Source: CAMLLJ01 sp035759585
Lineage (GTDB): Bacteria > Gemmatimonadota > Gemmatimonadetes > Gemmatimonadales > GWC2-71-9
NCBI GenBank assembly: GCA_035759585.1
Contig: DASTUP010000190.1
Coordinates: 1 to 17,967, forward strand
DNA: 17,967 bases
Direction of reading: 5' to 3'
This document shows, piece after piece, positions 1 to 7,110 of this stretch. Both the position numbers and the translations under genes were made by a program. The notes beneath the pieces are model-generated. The model was given only the letters and a program-made list of their open reading frames with translations, made no database searches and was not told the origin of the DNA. How positions within the stretch are numbered: the first letter of the stretch is position 1; each line of letters begins with the position of its first letter.

Positions 1-1374
1 GATCCGCACGAGCGGCTCGCCGTTCACGCGAATCCAGCGCACATCGAGCTCGACGCTGCCCACGTCCGCAGGCCCGCCGGGGTTGTTCAGGAACTGCCAC
101 GGCGGATTGACCTGCCACGGGCGGAGCGCGACGACGAGCGAGGGCGGCTCGGCACCGGTCGCGCGCCGGTTGTAAAGCCGATACCGCACGGCCACCGGCC
201 CGACTGCACCCTCGACGGGCGCCGCTGCAGTCACCTCGAGCGCGACGTCGCCCCAATCGAGGCGCACGGACGGGATCGGCAGATCGCCGCCGGCGAGCGT
301 CTGGGTGATGCTGGCGTCACGCCAGGTGAGCAGCCTTGCACCCCGGAACACGAAGGGCTCGAGCGAGGGACCACCGGGCGTCACCTCGATGGCCCCGTCC
401 TCGCTCATCAGCGCTTCAGAGCTGTCGTCCGGGCTGCCCACCACGGTCCAGTAACTCTGGCGGTCGAGGAAGTAGCGCGGATAGGTGCCTGGCGGCGCGT
501 CCGCGGCGATGGCGCGCAGCATCGGCGTGCGGCTCGTGGCCCATTCGGCCGGCTGTGCGGCGAGGGCCTGCAGTCCGGTGTCGGCGCGAAGCGGGGCGAG
601 GAACTTCAGGCGGAGCCATCGCGATTCCGCCTCGGGCAGGCGGAGATAACTACGCGGGGCGTGAAGCTGTACCGAGTCGGCCAGCGACTCCCATCGGCGC
701 CCATCGCCGGAAACCTCAAGGTGGACCGACGGCGGCACTCCCGTCCAGTCGAGGATCAGACCGCCGAAGACCCGGACCTGGCCGAAATCCACGGTGATCG
801 CACTGTCGGATTTCTCGAGACGAGGGACGGACACATACTCCCGGACCGGCTCGCGCTCTTCGAGCGTGAGGTCGTCGAGCCAGATCGTCCCCTTCCCTCC
901 TGTTCCGGCGGTGATCGCAATCTCGATGGCCGCGACACGCCGCAGGTCGCCGCCGCCTGCGGGGCCCCAGGCGAACGAAATGTGGCGGCGCGGGATCACC
1001 ACCCGGGTCCATTCGGCAGGCGGGACGAACTCCCGGCGCACCGACCACCAGACGTTGGCGCCGGTGGAATCGATCAGCTTGAACTCGAGCGTGTTCGAAG
1101 GCGCAGATCCGCGGATCCAGAAGGCGAGCTCATAATTCGCTGGCAGCGCGAGATCGACGGCACGATGGGCCACCGCGTACCCACCGCGGCCCTGGAAGTC
1201 GAAATCAAGCCGCGCCGCGCCACCGTTTCGTCCGGGTCCCGCCGCGATGCGCAGCTCGACGCCTTCCCCCGGCACGGCGGACCAGGCCGCGGGCTGCTCG
1301 AAGTCGTCGATGGTGCGAACCTGTGCGGCAAGCGGCACCGCCGACATCAGCAGGAGCAGCGGAACCAGCTTCAT
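1..1374 (-). CDS. secreted F5/8-discoidin-like carbohydrate-binding protein (partial, C-terminus off window)
   Basis: The minus frame is open without a stop from the ATG at 1374 to base 1 (458 codons), so the C-terminus is missing. Residues 1-18 form a signal peptide ending in AAQ. Residues about 21-172 look like a beta-sandwich carbohydrate-binding or CIA30-like domain that opens with TIDDFE and closes with TIWLDDLTLEE. Residues about 185-262 resemble an F5/8 type C (discoidin) domain, with VHLEVSGDGRRWE and SRWLRLKF. The remainder, to about 458, is beta-rich and could be the N-terminal part of a larger catalytic or binding region; I do not recognise a catalytic motif in it. The start codon overlaps the stop of the upstream permease as ATGA, and a GGGGAG lies just upstream. 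It is therefore the last visible gene of the sugar operon and probably acts on or binds the same glycan outside the inner membrane. The domain names come from pattern only. Confidence 0.75.
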   Translation of the reverse strand, partial: MKLVPLLLLMSAVPLAAQVRTIDDFEQPAAWSAVPGEGVELRIAAGPGRNGGAARLDFDFQGRGGYAVAHRAVDLALPANYELAFWIRGSAPSNTLEFKLIDSTGANVWWSVRREFVPPAEWTRVVIPRRHISFAWGPAGGGDLRRVAAIEIAITAGTGGKGTIWLDDLTLEEREPVREYVSVPRLEKSDSAITVDFGQVRVFGGLILDWTGVPPSVHLEVSGDGRRWESLADSVQLHAPRSYLRLPEAESRWLRLKFLAPLRADTGLQALAAQPAEWATSRTPMLRAIAADAPPGTYPRYFLDRQSYWTVVGSPDDSSEALMSEDGAIEVTPGGPSLEPFVFRGARLLTWRDASITQTLAGGDLPIPSVRLDWGDVALEVTAAAPVEGAVGPVAVRYRLYNRRATGAEPPSLVVALRPWQVNPPWQFLNNPGGPADVGSVELDVRWIRVNGEPLVRI

Positions 1375-2195
1375 CCCTTCACGCTCCCCGCCATGACTCC
1401 CTGGATGTAGTACCGCTGCAGGACCAGGAAGACGAGCAGCACCGGAAGCACCGTCACGACCGACCCCGCCATCATGAGCTCGGTGTCCTGGACGTGTTCG
1501 CCCGAGAGATTGGCGAGCGCCACCGGCAGCGTGTACTTCGCGTCGTCGCTCAGCACGATCAGCGGCCACATGAAATCGTTCCACGTGGTGAGAAAGGTCC
1601 AGATCGCGAGCGTGGCGAGGATCGGCGTGATGACCGGGAGGACGACCGAGCGATAGATCCGGAACTCGCTCGCGCCGTCCACGCGCGCGGCATCCAGCAG
1701 ATCGTCCGGAATCCCGACGGCGTACTGCCGGATGAGAAAGATCCCGAAGATGCTGGCGAGCGTCGGAATGATCACGCCCCACCAGGTATTGATGAGGCCG
1801 AGCTGCTTCATGAGGAGGAAGAGCGGGAGCATCGCGACCTGCACCGGAATCACGAGGCCGGCCCCGAGGAGGCGGAAGAGGGGATCGCGCCCGCGGAACC
1901 GGAGCTTGGCAAAGGCGTATCCCGCCATCGAGTTCACGAAGAGCGACACGGCCGTCACCGTCAGCGCGATGCCGGCGCTGTTGAAGAGGTAACGGCGCAT
2001 GTTGAGTCCGGCGAAGACCGTCCGGTAATGCTCGAACGTGACTTCCCGCGGAATGAGGCGTGGCGGGTACGTCGTCGCCTCACCGGCCGGCATGAGGGAG
2101 GCCGAGACCATCCAGATCATCGGCAGGATGGCCAGGAACGCCCCGGCAATGAGGAGGAGATAGACGAGCGCCCGCCGGACGGTCGCGCCACTCAT
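1371..2195 (-). CDS. carbohydrate ABC transporter permease, MalG type
   Basis: This is a 274-residue inner-membrane permease of the MalG/binding-protein-dependent transport family, and its length is normal. Several hydrophobic helices are visible, starting with residues about 9-30. The EAA loop that contacts the ATPase is at about 168-191, reading DAARVDGASEF followed by a proline-rich VVLPVITP. The conserved TWNDFMWPL is at about 204-212. The ATG at 2195 overlaps the MalF stop as ATGA and has CGAGGT upstream, so the long N-terminal extension open in the same frame is not used. The stop overlaps the next gene in the same way. Together with the MalF-type protein it should form the channel of a sugar importer. 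The substrate cannot be read from the sequence. Confidence 0.93.
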   Translation of the reverse strand: MSGATVRRALVYLLLIAGAFLAILPMIWMVSASLMPAGEATTYPPRLIPREVTFEHYRTVFAGLNMRRYLFNSAGIALTVTAVSLFVNSMAGYAFAKLRFRGRDPLFRLLGAGLVIPVQVAMLPLFLLMKQLGLINTWWGVIIPTLASIFGIFLIRQYAVGIPDDLLDAARVDGASEFRIYRSVVLPVITPILATLAIWTFLTTWNDFMWPLIVLSDDAKYTLPVALANLSGEHVQDTELMMAGSVVTVLPVLLVFLVLQRYYIQGVMAGSVKG

Positions 2196-3088
2196 ACGGA
2201 CCTCGGCATGCGCCGCTCCACCCAGAGCTGAAGGACGGTCCAGGCGAGGATGAGGACGAAGAGCACGAACGCGATGGCGGCCGCCACGCCCATGCGCCAC
2301 CAGCGGAACCCTTCCTCGTACATGAGGAGGACCAGGCTCGTCGTACTGCGCAGCGGTCCCCCCATCGTCATGACGTACGGCTCGGCGAAGAGCTGGAAGT
2401 AGCCGATCATGGTGACCACGCCGACGAAGAAGAAGGTCGGCGCGAGCATCGGAAGCGATACGTGCCAGAACCGCCGGACCGCGCCGGCACCGTCGAGCTC
2501 CGCCGCCTCGTACAGCTCCCCGGGAATCGCCTGCAGGCCGGCGATGAAGATCAGCATGTGATAGCCGAAGTTCTTCCAGACGGCGAGCAGGATGATCGCG
2601 GGCATGGCCCATTTCGGGTCGCCGAGCCAGTTGATCGGCTCGATCCCGATGAGGCCGAGCGCGTAGTTGAGGAGACCGTACTGCGGATTGTAGAGATAGC
2701 GCCAGACGATCGCGACCGCGACGAGGGTCGTGACGAAGGGAACGAAGTAGATCGTCCGGAAGACGGTCTTGAAGCGCACCAACTTCGCGTTGACGAGGAG
2801 CGCAGCCCCGAGCGCCGCCGCCACGGTGAGCGGTCCGCCCACGAGCGCGAAGTAGAACGTGTTGCGGACGGCGGTCCAGAAGAGCGGATTCCGGAAGAGC
2901 TCCGCATAATTGCGAACGCCGACGAACCTCGCGTTGGACGCGTCCCCGACCGCATAGATGTCGAAGTCGGTCACGCTGAGCAGGAAGGAGGCGGCCACCG
3001 GGAGGAAGAAGAAGATGCCGATGAGCGTGAGCGCCGGCGCGAGAAACCACCAGGCGGCACGGCTGACGGCCCGCTCGGCAGTCTGCAT
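2192..3088 (-). CDS. carbohydrate ABC transporter permease, MalF type
   Basis: This is a 298-residue permease of the MalF/UgpA group and pairs with the MalG-type protein. The first helix is at about 11-38 (AWWFLAPALTLIGIFFFLP). The EAA loop is at about 191-217 (ELYEAAELDGAG, then SLPMLAP). The C-terminal helix at about 268-290 is followed by a basic tail. The ATG at 3088 is chosen because it lies 1 nt after the binding-protein stop; longer starts in this frame would overlap that coding sequence heavily. The stop at 2192 overlaps the MalG start by 4 nt. The position between the binding protein and the second permease is standard for the CUT1 class of sugar importers. Confidence 0.93.
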   Translation of the reverse strand: MQTAERAVSRAAWWFLAPALTLIGIFFFLPVAASFLLSVTDFDIYAVGDASNARFVGVRNYAELFRNPLFWTAVRNTFYFALVGGPLTVAAALGAALLVNAKLVRFKTVFRTIYFVPFVTTLVAVAIVWRYLYNPQYGLLNYALGLIGIEPINWLGDPKWAMPAIILLAVWKNFGYHMLIFIAGLQAIPGELYEAAELDGAGAVRRFWHVSLPMLAPTFFFVGVVTMIGYFQLFAEPYVMTMGGPLRSTTSLVLLMYEEGFRWWRMGVAAAIAFVLFVLILAWTVLQLWVERRMPRSV

Positions 3089-3089
3089 C

Positions 3090-4391
3090 TCAGTCGTGCA
3101 TCCGCGCGGCGACGGCGGCCTGGTCGAGCATCCACCGCCGCTTTTCCAGGATCCGGTCCACGCTCGCGTCGAGATCGGCGAGCACCCGGTCCACCGGCGC
3201 GCCGCCCTGCACCGCCCGCTCACCCGCCTCGAAGACCTTCGTCACGATCAGCTCGATCTCGGGCACCGCCGGAAGCGGCTCGACGCGCTGCAGCTGCTCC
3301 CAGAAGGCGTAGGTGATCGGGTCTCCCTTGAGCGCGGGTTCCTCCCACGTCTCGAGCCGCGCGGGCAGATCGCCGGTGAGGCGCCAGAATTCGCGCTGCT
3401 GCGCCGGCCTGGAGAGGTATTCGACGAGCTTCCACGCTGCCTCCGGATGGTCGCCGCCGCGGAACACGACGAGACTCGACCCACCGGCCATCGAAACGCC
3501 CGATTCGGCGCCGGTCGGCCCAGGCATCGGGGCCGTCGCCCACTTGTCCTGCAGCGCGGCGGGAAGGCGACGCCGGAACTCGCCGATGTACCAGGGGCCG
3601 GTGATGATCATCGCGAAGTTGCCGGCGGCGAACTCCTGGAAGATGTTCGCGATCTGGTTGCTGCTCACCGGCGGCGCGAGCGAGTCCTCGAAGAGGCCGG
3701 TGTAGAACTCGAAGGCGCGACGGAATTCCGGCTCCGAGAACGCACCGTATCGGCCACCGTCCGAGAGCAGTCGGGATCCCGCCTGCAGCGCCAGGATCAC
3801 CGGCTGGGGCCATTCGTTGGTCGGGAGGAAGAGCGGATACTGCCCCGGGGCAGCTTCCGCCCTGATGCGCTCCATCGCGGTACGCCACTCGGCCCAGCTC
3901 GACGGCGGCGTCTCGTATCCTGCCCGCGAGAGTATGTCGGTCCGGAAGAAGATGAGGCGGGTGTCCACATACCAGGGAATGCCGAAGAGCGTATCCCCGA
4001 CGAGATTCGTCTTCCAGATGCCTTCGAAGAAATCCGCCGGGTCGATTGTGGTCGAGCGCCCGACGAGCGAGTCGAGCGGTGCGAGGGCGCCGAGCGCGCT
4101 GAACTCCGGGACCCAGGTATTGCCGAGCTGTGCCACGTCCGGCGTCACTTCGCCTACGTAGGCCGTGAGCAGCTTCTCGTGAGCCGCCGACCAGGGAATC
4201 TGCTGCACCCGCACGCGAATACCGGGATTTTCCCGCTCGAAGCCTTTCACCAGCTCCGCCACCACCTCCCCTTCGCGACCCATCCCCCAGAAGCGGATCG
4301 TGACGCGTGCGTCCTCTGGCGCCCCGCACGCGGCCACGACCGAGCCAAGCGACGCGAAAAGAATCGAGGTCAATCGGGCAGCCAGGTTCAT
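3090..4391 (-). CDS. extracellular sugar-binding lipoprotein (ABC solute-binding protein, family 1)
   Basis: This is a 433-residue solute-binding protein. The signal sequence ends in a lipobox, VAAC, with Cys22 as the expected lipidated residue. The mature part opens with VTIRFWGMG, followed by LVKGFERENPGIRVRVQQIPW and TPDVAQLGNTWVPEF. This is the usual N-lobe pattern of family 1 maltose/multiple-sugar binding proteins. FGIPWYVDTRLIFFRTDIL and FAMIITGPWYIGEF are also typical. Its length is normal for the family. The ATG at 4391 overlaps the GH144 stop as ATGA, and no clear Shine-Dalgarno is seen, so translation is probably coupled. It should deliver an oligosaccharide to the MalF/MalG pair. 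The aromatic-rich segments suit a sugar ligand but do not identify it. Confidence 0.93.
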   Translation of the reverse strand: MNLAARLTSILFASLGSVVAACGAPEDARVTIRFWGMGREGEVVAELVKGFERENPGIRVRVQQIPWSAAHEKLLTAYVGEVTPDVAQLGNTWVPEFSALGALAPLDSLVGRSTTIDPADFFEGIWKTNLVGDTLFGIPWYVDTRLIFFRTDILSRAGYETPPSSWAEWRTAMERIRAEAAPGQYPLFLPTNEWPQPVILALQAGSRLLSDGGRYGAFSEPEFRRAFEFYTGLFEDSLAPPVSSNQIANIFQEFAAGNFAMIITGPWYIGEFRRRLPAALQDKWATAPMPGPTGAESGVSMAGGSSLVVFRGGDHPEAAWKLVEYLSRPAQQREFWRLTGDLPARLETWEEPALKGDPITYAFWEQLQRVEPLPAVPEIELIVTKVFEAGERAVQGGAPVDRVLADLDASVDRILEKRRWMLDQAAVAARMHD

Positions 4392-5827
4392 TGCGTCGCC
4401 GCCGCCTGATCGAGCCACCCGCCCGTGAATCCGGCGCGGCGAAGTCCGCGGATGATCGCCGGGTGCCGGCGCATGTGCTTCCAGATCAGCTCCGACCGGA
4501 AATTCTCCGCCATGGCGAGGATCGGGCCCTGGTCGATCCCGAGGTAATCGGTATCGAACCACGCGACGCCCGGCACGACCCGGCCGTGCTGGAGCGGCAT
4601 ATCCGTGAGGAAACTCGGATTGAACGCGTCGAGGAAGCCGTAGGTGGAGAAGAGCGGATCGCCGTAGGTGCGGCGCATCGCCATCAGGGCGCCGATCGTC
4701 TCGCGCGGCGCGAACGGGATCGAGCCGCCCGCCGCCGTCGGAACGATGGTTCCGTCGTCCACGATCTCGGTGTAGGAAACGCCGCGGGCCCGATAGGTGA
4801 AGAATTGCCGCTGCCGTCCCTCGAGCGTGAGCGTCACGTCGGCCGGGCCGTCGGAGGCCGTCCATCCCCAGATGCTGTCGGAGTAGGCGTGCCAGCCCTC
4901 GGGGTTGCGGGTGCCGTAGTCGCGCTGCGAGAGCGTGGCCCGCCGCGCGTTCTCGAAATAGTCGATCCCGCGATCACGCATGTATGCGTCCCGGATCCCG
5001 CGGAAATCGATCCACACATGCGAATACTGGTGCCCGAAGAGCGGCGCGAACCCGACCTGTTGCCTCGCCTCGAAAGTGCCCCAGGTATAGGTGCTCGACC
5101 ACTCCTCCCACGCGCCGTCGGCGATCGGATGCGTCGGCGAGCCGAGCGCGAGCACGTAGAGCAGCATCGCCTCGTTGTATCCCCGCCAGTCGAGATGATG
5201 AAAGCCCTGCTCCGGATACCAGCCCATGCTCACGAGCGGCGGCCGCGGCTGCGCCCAGGTCCAGTCGACCCGTCCATAGATCGAATCCACATACGCGCGG
5301 ATGGCGATCTCGTCGGCCGAGCCGCCGTCGAAATACATCTGGCAGAAGAGTGCCCCGCCGAGGAGGAGGGCGGTGTCGATGGTCGAGAGCTCGACGGTTT
5401 CGAACCGCGAGCCCGTGCCCATGTCGAGAAAGTGATAGAAGAACCCCTGGTGGCCGGTGCGCCCCGACGGCTCGGGCCCCTGCGGCGCGCTCCAGAAGAA
5501 ACGGAGTGTCGTGAGCACACGCTCCGCCGCCTGCGTCCGGGTGACGTACCCCCGCTCGACGCCGACGGGATAGGCCGTGAGCGCAAAGCCCACCGCGGCG
5601 ATGCTGGCGAACGACCTGGTCGGCGCCCGGTCGGGCGTGAGGCCCGTGCGGGGATCGCTGAGCTGCCAGAAGTAGCCGAAGGTGCGCTGCTGCAGCGTGT
5701 CGAGGAACGCAATTGCGCCGGGCTCGACCGGCGCCGGCGATTCGCCGGACGGAAGCTGCGAGCAGCTCGAGAGCAGGCCGGTGAGGAGCAGTGCGGTGAA
5801 TCGTCGAACCGGGCGGGTGGGCGGCAC
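4388..5827 (-). CDS. GH144/glycoamylase-family glucan hydrolase, lipoprotein
   Basis: This 479-residue protein belongs to the group usually annotated as glucoamylase family (Pfam Glycoamylase), which overlaps CAZy GH144. Characterised GH144 members are endo-beta-1,2-glucanases, so alpha-glucan activity should not be assumed. Recognisable blocks are RTFGYFW (about 48), SIAAVGFALTAYP, GFFYHFLDMG (about 128), ELSTIDTALLLGGAL, YNEAMLLYVLALGSPTHP (about 217), HQYSHVWIDFRGIRD (about 266), YFENARRATL and WGWTASDGP (about 320). The GTG at 5827 is preferred: GGAGGT lies 4 nt upstream, and it yields a short basic n-region, a hydrophobic stretch and the lipobox LSSC with Cys22. The ATG at 5914 would add 29 residues and spoil the signal peptide. 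This is the first gene of the minus-strand operon, about 100 bp from the LacI operator. It probably trims imported glucan at the outer membrane or in the periplasm. Confidence 0.88.
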   Translation of the reverse strand: MPPTRPVRRFTALLLTGLLSSCSQLPSGESPAPVEPGAIAFLDTLQQRTFGYFWQLSDPRTGLTPDRAPTRSFASIAAVGFALTAYPVGVERGYVTRTQAAERVLTTLRFFWSAPQGPEPSGRTGHQGFFYHFLDMGTGSRFETVELSTIDTALLLGGALFCQMYFDGGSADEIAIRAYVDSIYGRVDWTWAQPRPPLVSMGWYPEQGFHHLDWRGYNEAMLLYVLALGSPTHPIADGAWEEWSSTYTWGTFEARQQVGFAPLFGHQYSHVWIDFRGIRDAYMRDRGIDYFENARRATLSQRDYGTRNPEGWHAYSDSIWGWTASDGPADVTLTLEGRQRQFFTYRARGVSYTEIVDDGTIVPTAAGGSIPFAPRETIGALMAMRRTYGDPLFSTYGFLDAFNPSFLTDMPLQHGRVVPGVAWFDTDYLGIDQGPILAMAENFRSELIWKHMRRHPAIIRGLRRAGFTGGWLDQAAATQ

Positions 5828-5831
5828 GGGC

Positions 5832-5837
5832 ACCTCC
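5832..5837 (-). promoter_or_regulatory. ribosome binding site deciding the GTG start of the GH144 gene
   Basis: GGAGGT on the minus strand is followed by 4 nt and then GTG. It is the only strong Shine-Dalgarno upstream of the lipoprotein signal and sets the start at 5827 instead of the longer ATG-initiated frame. Confidence 0.7.
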
Positions 5838-5907
5838 GCGTTCGGGAAAGGCCGGCTCGGGATGTTCGGCGCCCGAGGGAAGGACGTCAAGCGAGCGGGG
5901 CCGGATC

Positions 5908-5936
5908 TTGACAAAGCCGCCGCCGATGTAAACGAT
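5908..5936 (+). promoter_or_regulatory. candidate promoter for the LacI-type gene, overlapped by operator
   Basis: A perfect TTGACA (5908-5913) is followed after 17 bp by AACGAT (5931-5936), which matches the sigma70 -10 consensus at only three positions. The -10 would lie inside the operator, so repressor binding would block the polymerase. The -35 match is strong and the -10 is weak, so the call is tentative. Confidence 0.4.
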
Positions 5937-5942
5937 TACATC
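5925..5942. promoter_or_regulatory. LacI-family operator palindrome
   Basis: GATGTAAACGATTACATC has perfect 7-bp arms (GATGTAA and TTACATC) around ACGA; 16 of 18 positions match the reverse complement, and the centre is CG. Such CG-centred palindromes are typical of LacI/GalR-family operators. It lies 63 bp before the lacI-type start at 6006 and 97 bp before the GH144 start at 5827, so one site can control both directions. I found no second full copy in the window. Confidence 0.8.
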
Positions 5943-5943
5943 A
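5935..5943 (-). promoter_or_regulatory. candidate extended -10 promoter for the GH144-ABC operon
   Basis: On the minus strand the sequence reads TGATGTAAT, an extended -10 form (TG, one base, then TGTAAT, 5 of 6 to TATAAT). I see no good -35. Its position inside the operator would give simple repression and a 5' leader of about 100 nt. A competing weak candidate is TTGACG (5890-5885) with GAACAT 17 bp downstream (5867-5862). Confidence 0.3.
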
Positions 5944-6005
5944 TGCAGCCACCGGCGCCATCCCGGCTGCAACTTTCGCAGGTTCCTCGCCCCGGGTGCG
6001 GTCCC

Positions 6006-7046
6006 ATGATCACGATCAAGGACGTCGCACGCCAAGCAGGCGTTTCGGTCGCCACGGTGTCCCGCGTCTACAGCGGGCGGGACCCGGTCAGCGAGCACAC
6101 CCGGATCCGCGTGTGCGAAGTCGGCGCGCGCCTCGGCTACGCACCCCACGGCGCCGCGCAGAGCCTCATCACCAACCGCACGAACACGATCGGGGTGCTC
6201 CTGCCCGATCTCTACGGCGAGTTCTTTTCCGAGGTCATTCGCGGCATCGATCAGACGGCCCGGCGGCAGGGATATCACGTCCTGGTGTCGAGCGCACACC
6301 AGGAGCCGGCGGAACTGGAAGCGGCGCTCCGTGCGATGCGCGGCCGCGTCGACGGGATGATCATCATGGCACCCGACCTGGCCGCCCGCGCCCAGCTCGC
6401 CTCGCTTCCCACGCGCTTCCCCACCGTGCTCCTCAACCGCTCCAGCGAGGGGCGGCACGCCGGGTCGATCGCGATCGCGAACCATGCCGGCGCGCACGCG
6501 ATGGTGAGTCACCTCATCTCGCTCGGCCACGAGCGGATCGCCACGATCACGGGGTCCGACGGCAATCTGGATGCCGCCGAACGGCTCGGCGGGTATCGCG
6601 AGGCCCTGGCGGACGCGGGGCTTCCGAACGATCCGGCGCTGGAGGCGCATGGCGATTTCGACGAGCACTCCGGCTTCGCCGCCGCAGAGCGCCTCCTCGC
6701 GCTCGATCGGCCTCCCACCGCGCTGTTCGCCGCGAACGATTCGATGGCCATCGGCGCGCTCTCGGCGATCAGGCAGGCGGGACTCCAGATCCCGGAGGAC
6801 ATCGCCGTGGCCGGCTTCGACGACATTCCCCTCGCCCGGTACATGGATCCGCCGCTCACCTCGGTGCACGTGGACATCAGCGCGCTCGGCGAGCGCGCGG
6901 CGCGCCGGCTCCTGGACGCCATGGCCCAGCCGGGCCGCGGCGACCGCACCGACGAGATCCTCCCGGCCACGCTCGTTGTACGTGCCTCGTGCGGCGCGCC
7001 GTCCGGCGGCGCACGGGCTCTCTCGCCCGCATCGATTCACAGCTGA
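6006..7046 (+). CDS. LacI-family transcriptional repressor
   Basis: This 346-residue protein has the full LacI/GalR layout and normal length. The helix-turn-helix is at residues 3-23 (TIKDVARQAGVSVATVSRVY), the hinge at about 45-57 (GYAPHGAAQSL) and the periplasmic-binding-like effector core from TNTIGVLLPDL (about 59) onward. Core motifs include LGHERIATITG (about 173), ALFAANDSMAIGAL (about 239) and VAGFDDIPLARYMDPPLTSV (about 268). The start at 6006 is chosen because the DNA-binding domain begins directly after it. An in-frame ATG at 5943 would add 21 proline-rich residues. It is divergent from the GH144-ABC operon across a LacI-type operator and 64 nt ahead of the TonB receptor, so it most likely represses both arms and itself until a sugar from the imported glycan binds. 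The effector is unknown. Confidence 0.95.
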   Translation: MITIKDVARQAGVSVATVSRVYSGRDPVSEHTRIRVCEVGARLGYAPHGAAQSLITNRTNTIGVLLPDLYGEFFSEVIRGIDQTARRQGYHVLVSSAHQEPAELEAALRAMRGRVDGMIIMAPDLAARAQLASLPTRFPTVLLNRSSEGRHAGSIAIANHAGAHAMVSHLISLGHERIATITGSDGNLDAAERLGGYREALADAGLPNDPALEAHGDFDEHSGFAAAERLLALDRPPTALFAANDSMAIGALSAIRQAGLQIPEDIAVAGFDDIPLARYMDPPLTSVHVDISALGERAARRLLDAMAQPGRGDRTDEILPATLVVRASCGAPSGGARALSPASIHS

Positions 7047-7101
7047 AAGGAGCTGAGCCAGCGGTTCGCGTGTCCGGCAGCGGAGACCAACTCAACGGAG
7101 A

Positions 7102-7106
7102 AGAGG
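7102..7106 (+). promoter_or_regulatory. ribosome binding site of the TonB-dependent receptor
   Basis: AGAGG lies 4 nt before the ATG at 7111, with a further purine-rich ACGGAGA just upstream. The 64-nt gap after the LacI-type gene shows no clear terminator, so read-through from the repressor promoter is plausible. Confidence 0.5.
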
Positions 7107-7110
7107 CAAG

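Noticed and set aside
661..1410. 249-codon plus frame opposite the F5/8-like gene
   Set aside because: The minus frame carries a signal peptide and domain patterns and is uninterrupted to the window edge; the plus frame shows neither.
4307..5911. Long open frame on the plus strand opposite the GH144 gene and binding protein
   Set aside because: It mirrors a strongly recognisable gene, has arginine/proline-rich low-information translation and no domain; typical of high-GC antisense frames.
4974..7040. 688-codon minus frame across the GH144 5' end and the LacI-type gene
   Set aside because: It crosses the divergent promoter region and is antisense to a clear LacI protein; no motif seen.
7040..7055. 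CAGCT/AGCTG mini hairpin at the end of the LacI-type gene
   Set aside because: Only a 5-bp stem, it overlaps the stop codon and has no T tract; not a credible terminator.
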